Source: AP-15 sp963799085 (GTDB taxonomy: Bacteria; Pseudomonadota; Alphaproteobacteria; ATCC43930; CGMCC-115725). Taken from it: a DNA stretch of 64,000 nucleotides. A model generated the notes under the pieces. That model was not told the DNA's origin and ran no database searches. It was given only the letters and a program-made list of their open reading frames with translations. The translations under genes were made by a program, and so were the position numbers. Shown in pieces: positions 48,378 through 58,217 of this stretch; within the stretch, counting starts at the first letter, position 1, and each line of letters starts with the position of its first letter. The stretch is taken from contig CAWCWA010000004.1 in assembly GCA_963799085.1 (NCBI GenBank), positions 124,001 to 188,000 of the forward strand, written 5' to 3'.

Positions 48378-49343
48378 TTGGAGCACCTGCTCGAGATCCG
48401 GGGGCTGAGAACGCATTTCGCCACAGATGACGGCATAGTGCACGCGGTCGACGGCATCGATCTGACGATCGACCCAGGGGAGACACTGGGGGTGGTCGGT
48501 GAGTCGGGCTGCGGCAAGACGGTCACCGCGATGTCGGTCTTGAAACTGCTGCCGATGCCGCCCGCCCGTATTGCTGGCGGCGCCATCCTGTGGCAGGGCC
48601 GCGATCTGGCGCCGCTGCCGCCTGCGGAGATGCGGCATATCCGCAGCAAGGAGATCGGCATCGTTTTTCAGGAGCCGATGACCTCGCTGAACCCGGTCTA
48701 TACCGTGGGCGCGCAGATCGCCGAAGTGGTCCGGCTGCACAAGGGGATCGGGCGCCGCGCGGCTCTGGCCGAGACGGTCGAGATGCTGCGGCTCGTCAAG
48801 ATCCCTAACCCCGAACGCCGGGCGTATGATTATCCGCACCAGTTTTCAGGCGGCATGCGCCAGCGGGTGATGATCGCGATGGCGCTGTCGTGCCGGCCCA
48901 AACTGCTGATCGCCGACGAGCCGACGACGGCGCTTGACGTCACGATCCAGGCGCAGATTCTCGAATTGCTGGCCGAGATGAAAGCGCGGTTCGGCATGGC
49001 GGTGATGCTGATCACCCATGCGATGGGGGTGGTGGCGGAGACGGCGCAGCGGGTCGCGGTCATGTATGCCGGCAGGGTGGTCGAGGAAGCACCGGTCGGC
49101 GAACTCTTCAGCCGGCCCCGACACCCCTATACCCAAGGGCTGATCCGCTCGATCCCGCGGCTCGACCGTGGCGGCCGCAAGACCCGGCTCGAAGCGATCC
49201 CCGGGGTCGTGCCGAACCTGCTCGACCCGCCGCCCGGTTGCCGCTTCGCGCCGCGCTGCCGGTTCGCGATGGCTGCCTGCACCACCGCACCCCCGCCGCT
49301 TCGCGAGGTGGGGCCGGGCCATCGCGCGGCATGCATCCTGTGA
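48378..49343 (+). CDS. Dipeptide-type ABC ATPase, DppD-like (second system)
   Basis: 321 residues from a TTG start at 48378, just after the DppC-like stop. Walker A is GVVGESGCGKTVTAMSVLKL; the Q-loop is IVFQEPMTSLNPVY; the signature is FSGGMRQRVMIAMALSCRPK; Walker B is LLIADEPTTALDVTIQAQIL; the H-loop is ITHAMGVVAETA. The tail DPPPGCRFAPRCRFAMAACT carries the usual Cys residues. It is a complete and probably active nucleotide-binding subunit. Its stop overlaps the next gene as GTGA. Confidence 0.92.
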   Translation: MEHLLEIRGLRTHFATDDGIVHAVDGIDLTIDPGETLGVVGESGCGKTVTAMSVLKLLPMPPARIAGGAILWQGRDLAPLPPAEMRHIRSKEIGIVFQEPMTSLNPVYTVGAQIAEVVRLHKGIGRRAALAETVEMLRLVKIPNPERRAYDYPHQFSGGMRQRVMIAMALSCRPKLLIADEPTTALDVTIQAQILELLAEMKARFGMAVMLITHAMGVVAETAQRVAVMYAGRVVEEAPVGELFSRPRHPYTQGLIRSIPRLDRGGRKTRLEAIPGVVPNLLDPPPGCRFAPRCRFAMAACTTAPPPLREVGPGHRAACIL

Positions 49344-50323
49344 ATGCTGTGGCGATGGCAGAGCCGCTGCTGCGGGTGCGGGATCTGGTCAAGCGGTTCC
49401 CGGTCAGGCGCGGGCTCCTCTCGCGCGCTCGCGAAGCGGTGCATGCGGTCGACGGCGTCAGCTTCGAGATCGCCCCCGGCGAGACCTTGGGCCTTGTCGG
49501 CGAATCCGGCTGCGGCAAATCGACGACCGGCCGCTGTATCCTGCGGCTGATCGATCCGACCGCGGGCGAGGTGTGGTTCGACGGCCGGGACGTGACCGCG
49601 CTGTCAGGGGCGGGGCTCCGCCGGCTCAGTCGCGACATGCAGATCGTCTTTCAGGACCCCTTTGCCTCGCTCGATCCGCGCATGAGCGTAGGCGCGATCG
49701 TCGGCGAGGCGCTGGTCATTCATGCGCTGGCCAAAAACCGCCGGCAATTCGAAGAACGCGTGGTCGAACTGCTCGAAACGGTCGGGCTCAACGCCAGCCA
49801 CATGCGGCGCTACCCGCACGAGTTTTCCGGCGGCCAGCGGCAACGCATCGGCATCGCGCGGGCGCTGGCGGCTTCGCCTCGGCTGATCGTGTGCGACGAG
49901 CCGGTCTCCGCCCTCGACGTCTCGATCCAGGCCCAGGTGATCAACCTTTTCGAGGATCTGCAGGAGCAGCTTGGGCTGACCTATCTGTTCATCGCCCACG
50001 ATCTTTCGGTGGTCGAGCACATCAGCGCGCGCGTCGCGGTGATGTATCTCGGCCGCATCGTCGAGATCGCCCCCGCGACCGATCTCTACGCTTCGCCCCT
50101 GCATCCCTACACCGAGGCGCTACTGTCGGCGGCGCCGATCCCAGACCCCTCGGTCAAGCGACGCCGCATCGTGCTCGAAGGCGACGTGCCGAGCCCGGTT
50201 CGACCGCCCTCCGGCTGCCATTTTCACCCGCGCTGCCCGCGGGCAATGCCGGTCTGCGCCGTCGAGACGCCCATACCAAAGGAAATCCGGCCGCAGCATA
50301 CCGTCGCCTGCCATCTCTACTGA
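49340..50323 (+). CDS. Dipeptide-type ABC ATPase, DppF-like (second system)
   Basis: About 327 residues. I choose the GTG at 49340, coupled by a GTGA overlap to the DppD-like gene; the ATG at 49355 is an alternative. Walker A is GLVGESGCGKSTTGRCILRL; the Q-loop is IVFQDPFASLDPRM; the signature is FSGGQRQRIGIARALAASPR; Walker B is LIVCDEPVSALDVSIQAQVI; the tail is PSGCHFHPRCPRAMPVC. With the upstream ATPase it completes the second importer operon, which has no broken genes. Confidence 0.92.
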   Translation: MNAVAMAEPLLRVRDLVKRFPVRRGLLSRAREAVHAVDGVSFEIAPGETLGLVGESGCGKSTTGRCILRLIDPTAGEVWFDGRDVTALSGAGLRRLSRDMQIVFQDPFASLDPRMSVGAIVGEALVIHALAKNRRQFEERVVELLETVGLNASHMRRYPHEFSGGQRQRIGIARALAASPRLIVCDEPVSALDVSIQAQVINLFEDLQEQLGLTYLFIAHDLSVVEHISARVAVMYLGRIVEIAPATDLYASPLHPYTEALLSAAPIPDPSVKRRRIVLEGDVPSPVRPPSGCHFHPRCPRAMPVCAVETPIPKEIRPQHTVACHLY

Positions 50324-50682
50324 GCGTCGGTACCGCATGTTTTCTAGAGATGGTCGCTTGGCAAATACAGACCCAGCCACGATGACATAAACGTAATCTT
50401 TATCTAAGTGTCGTCATTTTCCTGGTATCCACCGTCAGAAGAGAACACCTTGCCTGCCAAAGTGCACCGTCGTTCCGTCAGTCGAACGGCATGAAGAAGA
50501 ATTGCATCGGCGGAGTTGGCCGGCGCCTCTCGGGTCTTCACGGCCACCGAGATTTGCCTGGAAGCCTCGGGCCTGATTCTTGGCGAGAGACGAACGCGGC
50601 GCGGCTGCGCCAGACGGTCGGCAGATCGGGTCGAGTTCTTCCGTCGTTGCAGATTTGCGAGGCCACGGCTGCGGCGGCTGAT
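50324..50682. other. Gap between the second ABC operon and the histidine kinase
   Basis: 359 bases with no convincing gene. The first 80 bases are A/T-richer (TTTTCTAGAG, AAACGTAATCTTTATCTAAG), fitting a promoter region. The kinase frame stays open back to an ATG at 50491, but those 64 extra residues look like random translation. No strong terminator hairpin was seen after 50323. Confidence 0.5.
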
Positions 50683-52844
50683 ATGGCCGTAATAGGGCTT
50701 CCGCCGGGCATCGTCCGCGCCCGGCGGCGCATTCGCGCGCTGCACGGCGTCATCCTGCTGACCGCTCTGCTGGTCGTTACCTATGGTTTCAGCACGGCGA
50801 TATTCCTGAAGCGATCGCATGACCAGGCGTTGGACGACGCTGCCGGTGCGCTTGAGAACATCACCCGATCGGCCGAGATGGGCGTCAATCGTTCGCTGTT
50901 CGAAATCGACGCGCTGCTGCTGGGGGTCGAGCGCACACTGACGACGGTGCTGGCGGACAAGCCTTTGGACGACCCGTCGGTGACGACCATGCTGCGGCTG
51001 CTCAATACGCAAAGCCTAGCCGTTTCCGACATCTTGATCGTGGATGCCAACGGGCAGGAAGTCAATTGGGCCGTGCCCGGTTCCCGGCCGCGCGATGACA
51101 GCGAGCGGCCGTTTTTTCCGCCCACCGGGCCTCGATACGCCCGCCCCTGTTCATCGGCGCGCCGCAGCCTAACCCCGACGGCCACGACTGGTCGATCATG
51201 GTCAGCCGACGGCTGATGCGCGACGGCGCCGTCATCGGCGTCGTGGCGGCCGAGGTGCCGACCACGACGTTCGCCGAATTTTTCAAGGGTATCGCGACGG
51301 TCGGCGGAACCCGCGTCGCGCTCTTGCTCAATACCGGTGTGGTCGTCGCCGGCGAACCCGAATACGCCTTCCAGATCGGCCGCGTGGCGCGCTTTGCCCC
51401 GGCGCTCGCGGCGGCGCTCGCCGAAGGCCAGCAGGGGTTGGTCGAACTCGGTGACGGCGGATCGCCAAGTCTGATAGCGTTCCACAGTGTCGCCGCCCGG
51501 CCGCTTGTCGTTTCAGCGGCGCGCGACCGCGACCAAATCCTCCGCGGCTGGTACCAGGAACGCGTCGCCGCCATCTGCGCCTTCGCACTCTTCACAACGA
51601 CGGCGCTGATCCTCGCATGGCTTGTGGCTCGGGCATTGGGGCGCGGTGGGCTTGCCGCCGCCCATCTGCGCCGTAGTGAATCTCATTTGCGGCGACAGCG
51701 CGCATTGCTGCAGAGCACGCTGGAAAATATCGGCGAGGGGTTGAGTGTATTCGATGCCCGCGGTCGGCTGATCGCCTGGAACAGCCGGTTTCGAGAACTG
51801 CTCGATCTGCCCGACGATTTGAGTGTCCGGACCCCGCTTCGCGACATTCTGCTGCGGCAGGCGGCGCGCGGCGACTTCGGCGACGGCGACCCGCGGCCCG
51901 AGGTCGCGCGGCGTCTCGACCTATTTTACCGCGAGGTGCCGGTGGTCAAGGAGCGGGTGAGCCTGACCGGCCGGACCCTGCAGATCAGGCGTCGGGCGAT
52001 GCCGGACGGCGCGGTGCTGACCGTCTACTCCGATATCACCGATATCAAGGCAGGCGAGCGCCGAATCCTGCAGGCCCGCGCCCTGGCCGAGGCGGCGAAC
52101 CGTTCGAAGAGCGAGTTCCTCGCCAATATGAGCCATGAATTACGCACGCCGCTCAATGCGATCATCGGCTTTTCCGAAATCATCTCGAACGAGCTGTTCG
52201 GCTCGATGGGGAACGACAAGTATCTCGAATACATCAAGGACATTCACTCGAGCAGTCTCCATTTATTGCTAATCATCAACGACGTGCTCGACATGTCGAA
52301 GATCGAGGCCGGCAAGCTCGAACTAGCCAAGGGGCCGGTGACAATCCAGACCGTTGTTGCCGACGTAATCCGAATGATGGCCGAAACGGCGCAGAGCCGC
52401 GGCGTCGAGTTGCGCACCGAGCTGACTTCCGAGGATGTCGTGCTGTGGGTCGATGAACGCGCGATGCGGCAGATCTTCCTGAATGTCTTGTCCAATGCCG
52501 TCAAATTCTCGGAGCCTGGCGGCAACGTCGTCGTGCGTCTGGCCTTGACCCAGGAAAAGGTCGCAGTCTTCGAGATCGAGGACCACGGTATCGGCATGAA
52601 CGAGGAGGAACAGGAACGAGCCTTGCAGCCCTTTGGCCAGGCCAAGCCGGTGACGACCCGCAATTACGGCGGCACCGGGCTCGGCCTGCCGATCACCAAG
52701 GGGTTGGTCGAAGCCCATGGCGGGATGTTGACGATCGACAGCCGTCCCAGCAGTGGCACCACCGTTCGCATCACGCTGCCTATAGAGCAGCTTTCGGCCG
52801 GCGCGCCGAAGGTGGCGATGCAGGCGGCCGCCGCCGATGACTGA
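50683..52844 (+). CDS. Membrane sensor histidine kinase with PAS domain (one frameshift)
   Basis: About 720 residues. Membrane helix 1 is LHGVILLTALLVVTYGFSTA (residues 24-43). A roughly 250-residue extracytoplasmic sensor follows, then helix 2 (ICAFALFTTTALILAWLVAR). A PAS domain starts LQSTLENIGEGLSVFDARGR. HisKA carries the phospho-His in ANMSHELRTPLNAIIGFSEI. HATPase_c has NVLSNAVKFSEPGG (N box), IEDHGIGM (G1) and NYGGTGLGLPITKGLVEAHG (G2). The frame slips near 51130 in the sensor region; on the far side SIMVSRRLMRDGAVIGVVAA continues normally. No receiver domain or response regulator gene is adjacent. The ATG at 50683 is the likeliest start, but no good ribosome site is seen. Confidence 0.88.
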
Positions 52845-52860
52845 GGCTGCGGCCCGCGCT

Positions 52861-54348
52861 TCAGTCGATCTCGGCCTCACTCGTCGCTGGTTCGGTGCGT
52901 GGAAGGATGCGGAACAACAGAACGCCCGGCAGCAGAACAAGGCTGATGATCGCCATCGTGCGGAACGAGCTGGCATACGCCGCGAAGGCGGCGGCGTCAT
53001 GCGCCGTCAAGAACGGGGCGGTGGTCCCAGGCGCGCCGTTTGTGGGGAAGCGGACCAAATTGGCGTGGACGCGGGTCTGCAGCACCGCCGTCATCGTCGC
53101 CACACCCGCGGCGCAACCGAACTGGCGCAACAGGCTGTAGACGCCCGCCGCGTCGGTCCGCAAATCGCCGGCGAGGGTTGAAAAGGCCAACGTGCTGAGC
53201 GGCGTGAACAGCAGCCCGATCCCGATGCCCTGGATCGCGCTTGCCATCGCTAGCCATAAACCGTCCCCGGAAGCCGGGATATGCGACATCCGCTCGAGCC
53301 CGCCTGCGCTGATCGCCAAGCCTGCCGCCAGCAACAGGCGAAGATCGACGCGGTCGATCAGAAACCGGACCGCCAACATCATTGCCATCGTGCCGATGCC
53401 GCGGGGCGAGATCATCAACCCGGCGGAGATCGCGTCGCCGCCGAGCGGTCCTTCGATGAGGCCGGGCAGGAACACGATCGTGGTGAACAGCAAAGCCCCG
53501 ATCATAAAATTATACAGTGCCGATAATGTAAAGTTGAGATTCGAGAACACTTCGAGCCGCAGATGGGTGAAAGGCAATCGTCGGCGTCGGATGGCGATCG
53601 CGGCAAAGGCGAAAATGGCAAGCGCGGCTTCCGCAAGAGCTTCGAGCGAGGGTGGCCACGGGCTAGCGGCACTGCGCTCAAGGCAGAGCTGCAAGGCGCC
53701 GACACCGAGCGAAAGAAAGGCGATCCCGACACAGTCGATCGGAGTTTTGGACGGCGCCTCAAAACTGTCTGGCATCTGCCACAATCCGGCCAGAGCGACG
53801 GCACCGAGCGGTGCATTGAGAGCGAAGATCCACCGCCACGAGGCGAAATCGGTGATCAGGCCGCCAAGGAGCGGGCCCATGATCGGTCCGGTCATGATTG
53901 TGGCGCCCCAGATCGCCAACATGCGCCCGTGATCCTCCTTGCGGTGGATGTCGAGCAGGATCGCTTGGGACAAAGGTTGAATCACCCCGGCCGCAGCACC
54001 CTGGATCAGCCGAAACAAGAGGAGGGCCGCCGCCGACGGGGCCAGCGCGCACAGCATAGAACCGGCGATGAACAAGGCGATCGCGCCGGCGATCGCGTGG
54101 CGCGGGCCGTGACGGCGGCGCAGCCAGCCAGCTAGTGTCGCGGTGATGGCGGAGGCGCAGAGATAGCTCGTCATGACCCAGGCGCCAAGACCGATCCCGC
54201 CGCCGAAGCTGTGCTCCAGTTGCGGCAACGCCACATTTGCTATCGTGGCGTCGAAGGCCTGGAGCGCGGTGGCGATCATCAACGAGATCGTTGCTTGGCG
54301 GCGCCCCGACCGGGAGATGATGACTCCCTCTACGGCCATCCGGATCAA
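52861..54348 (-). CDS. MFS drug exporter, DHA2 (EmrB/QacA) family
   Basis: 495 residues with about fourteen hydrophobic helices. Family motifs are ATALQAFDATIANVALPQLE at helix 1, WVMTSYLCASAITATLAGWL, and RLIQGAAAGVIQPLSQAILL with motif C in GPIMGPLLGGLITDFASWRW. The last helix ends VLLPGVLLFRILPRTEPATS. It would export a lipophilic compound by proton antiport. No EmrA-type membrane fusion partner is adjacent. It converges on the histidine kinase gene with 16 bases between stops. Confidence 0.9.
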   Translation of the reverse strand: MIRMAVEGVIISRSGRRQATISLMIATALQAFDATIANVALPQLEHSFGGGIGLGAWVMTSYLCASAITATLAGWLRRRHGPRHAIAGAIALFIAGSMLCALAPSAAALLLFRLIQGAAAGVIQPLSQAILLDIHRKEDHGRMLAIWGATIMTGPIMGPLLGGLITDFASWRWIFALNAPLGAVALAGLWQMPDSFEAPSKTPIDCVGIAFLSLGVGALQLCLERSAASPWPPSLEALAEAALAIFAFAAIAIRRRRLPFTHLRLEVFSNLNFTLSALYNFMIGALLFTTIVFLPGLIEGPLGGDAISAGLMISPRGIGTMAMMLAVRFLIDRVDLRLLLAAGLAISAGGLERMSHIPASGDGLWLAMASAIQGIGIGLLFTPLSTLAFSTLAGDLRTDAAGVYSLLRQFGCAAGVATMTAVLQTRVHANLVRFPTNGAPGTTAPFLTAHDAAAFAAYASSFRTMAIISLVLLPGVLLFRILPRTEPATSEAEID

Positions 54349-54875
54349 CTCCGGACCTGCTTAGTGTGGAACCGTCCCGCACGGGAACCGATGAGAACCA
54401 GGAGGCGTCGCATCGCAAACCGCAGCGATAGCCCGATCGCCGTCAAACTCAGCCGTGGACCGCGCCCGGCAAGCCGTGCCGGTGTCGTCCGCCGTTTGGC
54501 CCGCGCGGCATTGCCTGCCAAGGCATGCATGGGGTTTGGGGATGAGGACATCGACGCACTCATGACTCGACGCAGAGCATCGCACGCCCCCCGTCATTTA
54601 AGGGTCCGTCCGATAGGTTCGGAAGCAGGTCGCTGAAGAGAGGCTTGCGCCAGATGTGCATCCCGGCAATTGACGATGTACAGCGTTAAGGAATTATTTT
54701 CGCGGCGTTTTCTGCACGGTATTTGCACGGGCCGGGGAGCACGTGTCGGTGTTTGGCTGCGGAGCCGAGAAATCAGGCCCGCCGCGAACTTTACCGGCGA
54801 TTAACCAATTGTGCTTAGGATGTTCCCGTGGAACAGGTCGCAGCCAAATAGGACCGTTTTCAAACGGGGGCGCCG
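54349..54875. other. Intergenic gap, no gene recognised
   Basis: 527 bases upstream of the PAS-like gene. Several short frames exist, but none has recognisable protein character. From about 54670 the sequence becomes A/T-richer (GTTAAGGAATTATTTTCGCG, GCGATTAACCAATTGTGCTT), as expected for a promoter. I could not assign boxes with confidence. Confidence 0.5.
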
Positions 54876-55799
54876 GTGAACCGTCTAAACATGCTGGTCA
54901 CGTCCGACGGACAATGGGTGCTTGAGAATGACAGCGAGCTCTTGCGCAAGCTGGGCGATCCGACGCCGGATTACGACGCCGCGGCGTTCGCGGTAAAGAA
55001 TTTCGGCTTCATCAAGTTTCAAATGCTCGACAATTCGCTGATCGAAGTTGAGCTGCATCCGCGCAACGTCGCGCTGCCGGCGTTGCTCGCCGTGCAGCAA
55101 CAATTGCTCGCTTCACGAGTTCGCCTATTCCGCATCAGATTTTTCGAGCAGAGTTGGAACTCCGAGATCTCGTCATCGGCGGAAGCGACTGTAGCGCGGT
55201 TATCGGAATTATGCGCGCCCGCCTTCAGCCCGGTCCCGAGCCAGAAATACGTTGTGGAGCCGCGCGACTACACAGCGTTGCTCAACAGCACGGACAGTCC
55301 ATTGCGACTGATGGCGCAGAAATGGCGCGTGTCGTTCGGCCAGTTCAGCCCCAGTGTGATATCCTTCGCCATCGAACATCGGTTGCTGTCGCGCTTGATG
55401 ATCTTCGGGGTAGTGCCGAATAAGGGCGAGCCCGTATTCCGTTTCATCGGCGACGGGTTTGATTGGCTGGAGAGAGACTATCAGTTCCATGGCATCGGCG
55501 AAAAAGTTCAGAACCAACCCGACAAAGAGTATGGCGAGTGGGTCTCGGAGTTTTATAGAAACGTAGCCGCATCGGGTCAGCCGCGATACGATGACGTCAC
55601 TGCTGGGATTCGCTCGTCTGCGGAACCGAACAAGGTGCAAGTCGCCCGCTACGAACGACTGCTGCTGCCATGGCGGACGCCTTCCGAGGAGGTGTTCGTC
55701 TCGATGCTGTCGAGAAAATTGGCCGACAAGGACGCGCTCGAACCGGCAGCGCCGGGGTCGGAGAAATCTCTCAGGAGAATTTCGTTGAAATCGACGTAG
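54876..55799 (+). CDS. PAS-like domain protein of unknown function
   Basis: 307 residues from a GTG start with GGGGGCGCC just before. The stretch SFAIEHRLLSRLMIFGVVPN, then GEPVFRFIGDGFDWLERDYQ, then GQPRYDDVTAGIRSSAEPNK with VARYERLLLPWRTPSEE resembles the PAS_5-like sensor proteins found in Alphaproteobacteria. There is no kinase or cyclase domain, no signal peptide and no clear membrane helix. The last 151 bases overlap the convergent GNAT-like gene. Function is not recognised; the PAS assignment is by pattern only. Confidence 0.65.
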   Translation: MNRLNMLVTSDGQWVLENDSELLRKLGDPTPDYDAAAFAVKNFGFIKFQMLDNSLIEVELHPRNVALPALLAVQQQLLASRVRLFRIRFFEQSWNSEISSSAEATVARLSELCAPAFSPVPSQKYVVEPRDYTALLNSTDSPLRLMAQKWRVSFGQFSPSVISFAIEHRLLSRLMIFGVVPNKGEPVFRFIGDGFDWLERDYQFHGIGEKVQNQPDKEYGEWVSEFYRNVAASGQPRYDDVTAGIRSSAEPNKVQVARYERLLLPWRTPSEEVFVSMLSRKLADKDALEPAAPGSEKSLRRISLKST

Positions 55800-56503
55800 G
55801 CTTCGTTCGGCGAGACACTGAGCAACACATTTTCGACCGATCCGGTCGGAGCGCCGGGAAAGAAGATGCTGTAGCTTGCGTGCTTATACCCGTAACCGGC
55901 GGCGATGCCTTTTTCCACCAGGATCGGTGCGACAATGGAGACCCCCCAGTCGATCGGCCAACGGGCCAATGCGTAAGCCCGCCCAATTCTAGGGAGGAGT
56001 TGAGACAGGCGGTTGCCGCGAAAATCGGGTCGCACCCAAGCAGAACCGCCGTAAACGACAACCCCGGATATAAACTTTGCATCGGGCGCGGTGACTATGC
56101 AGGGTTGCTCCGGACTCCGACGACCATAAAGCAACAAATCCACTTCCTCACTTAGTCTGCTATTCGGCCAATAGTGGACACGACCGGCATGCGTTGAAAC
56201 GATCTCACCATACTCGTCTTCGCCAGCAATCCAATAGGAGTTTTCTGGGGCCAAATCGCTAAACTCGGGATTGAACATTTTCATTAGCGGATACCAGGTT
56301 CCGTCCAGAACCCTTTGCTTGTTAAGATAGAGAAGTTCTTCAAAGTCGTGGCGGAGGCGGAGGCGGATGCCCATGCGGCGGGCGGCTTTGTCGCCTTCGA
56401 GTACGAACCGCGACAGCAGCGGCGCCGGACCGTGTTTGATCGTCAGCGCATCCGGCAGGCGCAGATTGTTTTCGGGGACAATGTTCGGATAGATCAGGGA
56501 CAT
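55649..56503 (-). CDS. GNAT-like acyltransferase domain protein
   Basis: 284 residues. The ATG at 56503 (MSLIYPNIVPENNLRLPDAL) has a GAGGAG box, so the longer frame upstream is not used. Residues 65-100 (LKMFNPEFS-like region, then SYWIAGEDEYGEIVSTHAGR) fit the central GNAT strands. YGGSAWVRPDFRGNRLSQLL contains an R-x-x-x-x-S turn like the acetyl-CoA pyrophosphate loop, and IAAGYGYKHASYSIFFPGAP follows. No exact family could be named. G+C is lower than the surroundings. The C-terminal 50 residues are Ser-rich and are antisense to the end of the PAS-like gene. Confidence 0.6.
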   Translation of the reverse strand: MSLIYPNIVPENNLRLPDALTIKHGPAPLLSRFVLEGDKAARRMGIRLRLRHDFEELLYLNKQRVLDGTWYPLMKMFNPEFSDLAPENSYWIAGEDEYGEIVSTHAGRVHYWPNSRLSEEVDLLLYGRRSPEQPCIVTAPDAKFISGVVVYGGSAWVRPDFRGNRLSQLLPRIGRAYALARWPIDWGVSIVAPILVEKGIAAGYGYKHASYSIFFPGAPTGSVENVLLSVSPNEAYVDFNEILLRDFSDPGAAGSSASLSANFLDSIETNTSSEGVRHGSSSRS

Positions 56504-57006
56504 CGGGCTTGCTCCTCTCGGAAACGGTCGGACTGGGCGTTCTCCTTCCGCAGATGGCCGGGTCCACTTCTGGCGCGGCGGCGGGCGGTGCCCCATAGGC
56601 GCCCGTGTAGTCGTTCCACGTTTACATCTGCTGTATGGTTGAGCAAATCCTAACACTTTTTAGTAGAATGTCAATTATAATCCGTTCATTTAACCATATC
56701 TCTTAATCTGAGATAGCGCAAACCTTTTATTACGAGCATCTTTCAAATATAAATGACGCCAAGTGGACGCATAATCGGATGATATATTGCCGCGCGGCGC
56801 CTCTTTTGGGACGAATGATTGACGATCCTCGATCGGAGCGCGATCCGGCCTGAGGGCATATCCCTGGGCCTCAGGAAGGTTTCGCAAGCAAAAAACGAGC
56901 GGCAACGCTGCCGCGTTTGCTCAAGGGTTCCGCTTGTGCGGCGACGAGACAACAGGGGGATGCATTGGCAAGCCTCTCCCAACGACTCATCGTGGTGCTG
57001 ACCTGA
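56504..57006. other. A/T-rich non-coding stretch beside IS remnants
   Basis: About 500 bases with no convincing gene. The part from 56630 to 56760 is strikingly A/T-rich for this window (ATGTCAATTATAATCCG, ACCTTTTATTACGAGC, CAAATATAAATGACG). A minus-strand frame runs through from the IS1380 remnant, but its translation has no protein character after 57460. This may be foreign DNA brought in with the insertion sequences. Confidence 0.5.
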
Positions 57007-57462
57007 GCCCCTGAAACTGCTCCAGATTTGGGTAGAGTCCGACCACCGGAAGGGGGACGGACGATGAAGCGATCGAGGTTCACCGAGGAGCAGATCATTG
57101 CCGTGCTGCGGGAACAGGAAGCGGGAGCGAAGACGACTGATGTGTGTCGCAAGCACGGCGTCGGCGAAGCAACCTTCTACAAGCGGAAGGCCAGGTGTGG
57201 CGGGATGGAGGTGTCGGACGCCCGCCGGCTGAAAGGCGCTCGAGGCCGAGAACGCCAGACTGAGGAGAGTGCTCGCCGAGGCGATACTGGACAACGCCAT
57301 GCCGCGGGACGCGGCGGCAAGAAAATGATGCGCCCGCCGCCAGACGCGAGGCCGCCGCTGACCTCGGCCAGGTCCACGCGGGTGAGCCAGCGGCGGGCAT
57401 GCCAGGCGATCGGCGCGGACCGCAGTTCGGTGGGTTACCGCCGCCGGCGACCCGATGATGGC
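57007..57462 (+). mobile_element. IS3-family insertion sequence remnant (left end only)
   Basis: Starts around TGAGCCCCTGAAACTGCTCC, typical of an IS3-group left terminus, followed by orfA and the first 50 codons of orfB. The element stops near 57462, where IS1380-type sequence begins directly (GATGATGGC then CTCATATATCAG). No right end or direct repeats are found, so it is a truncated, inactive copy. Confidence 0.7.
57064..57462 (+). pseudogene. IS3-family transposase orfA plus start of orfB (broken)
   Basis: The first part MKRSRFTEEQIIAVLREQEA continues GAKTTDVCRKHGVGEATFYK, the helix-turn-helix of IS3 OrfA. After 57234 the frame slips: the normal LEAENARL...RVLAEAILDNAM continuation is in another frame. 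Then VSQRRACQAIGADRSSVGYR with RRRPDDG represents the start of OrfB. The catalytic DDE domain is missing, so no transposase is made. Confidence 0.8.
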
Positions 57463-58217
57463 CTCATATATCAGCTGTTCGTGGGCAAACCCCGCGTCAG
57501 CGCGCAACAAGATGCGCACCCGCGGCCAGCGGGCGCGGATGTCGCCGATGATGCGTGCGACCTCCTCGACCGCCCCAGCGCTGGCATCGATAATGGAACG
57601 ACGCAATTTGGCCGCCAACAGATGCCGGCCGCAAAAAATGTAAAAGCGGCAGCAGTCGTAATAGCCGTGGAAGAAGCGCCTCTCCTGGTCCCCGTGCAGC
57701 GGGTCATCGGTGGCATCGAGATCGAGGATGATCTGCCGCGGGGGACGGACGTGGGCATTGACAAACAGATCAACCAGCAGAGCTTCGATCGGCTGCGGAT
57801 CGTGCCCGATCTTGTGACAGGGCTTCGACGCCGGCTTGCCCAATTCGAGCCGGTTGAGCGTCGATTTGCCGGCCACCGGCGCACAGTTCTTGCGCCGTGC
57901 CACAAGCTTGCCGGCCAGCACCGCCATTATCGGGTCATGGCGCAGATCGTCATGGTCGAGCACGTCCTCGTAGCCCAGCGCGATGCCGAAGATGCGCTGG
58001 CCGACCAGCGTTGCCACCTTATGCTCGACTAGCTCCGGCGACCGGCTGTCGGTGAAGCACCGGGCAAAGCAATCGATCAGCCCAAGGCCCGATCGCTCGC
58101 TCCCAACAGAACGGCGCCGGCATCCGAGGTGATCTTGCCGCCATCAAATCCAGCCACCACTGAGCGCCCTTCGACGCGTGCAGATTCGAATAGCTCCGCG
58201 CTACATTCTGTTGGCAT
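57463..58217 (-). pseudogene. IS1380-family transposase, N-terminal part only
   Basis: About 250 codons of a protein that normally has about 450. The ATG at 58217 with an AAGGGGAG box reads MPTECSAELFESARVEGRSV then VAGFDGGKITSDAGAVLLGA. After a frame break near 58080 it continues VATLVGQRIFGIALGYEDVL, HDPIMAVLAGKLVARR, LELGKPASKPCHKIGHDPQP, and IILDLDATDDPLHGDQERRF with a DDE-type Asp. FFHGYYDCCRFYIFCGRHLL and RILLRADAGFAHEQLIYE follow. The sequence then ends at the IS3 junction. Inactive remnant. Confidence 0.85.
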
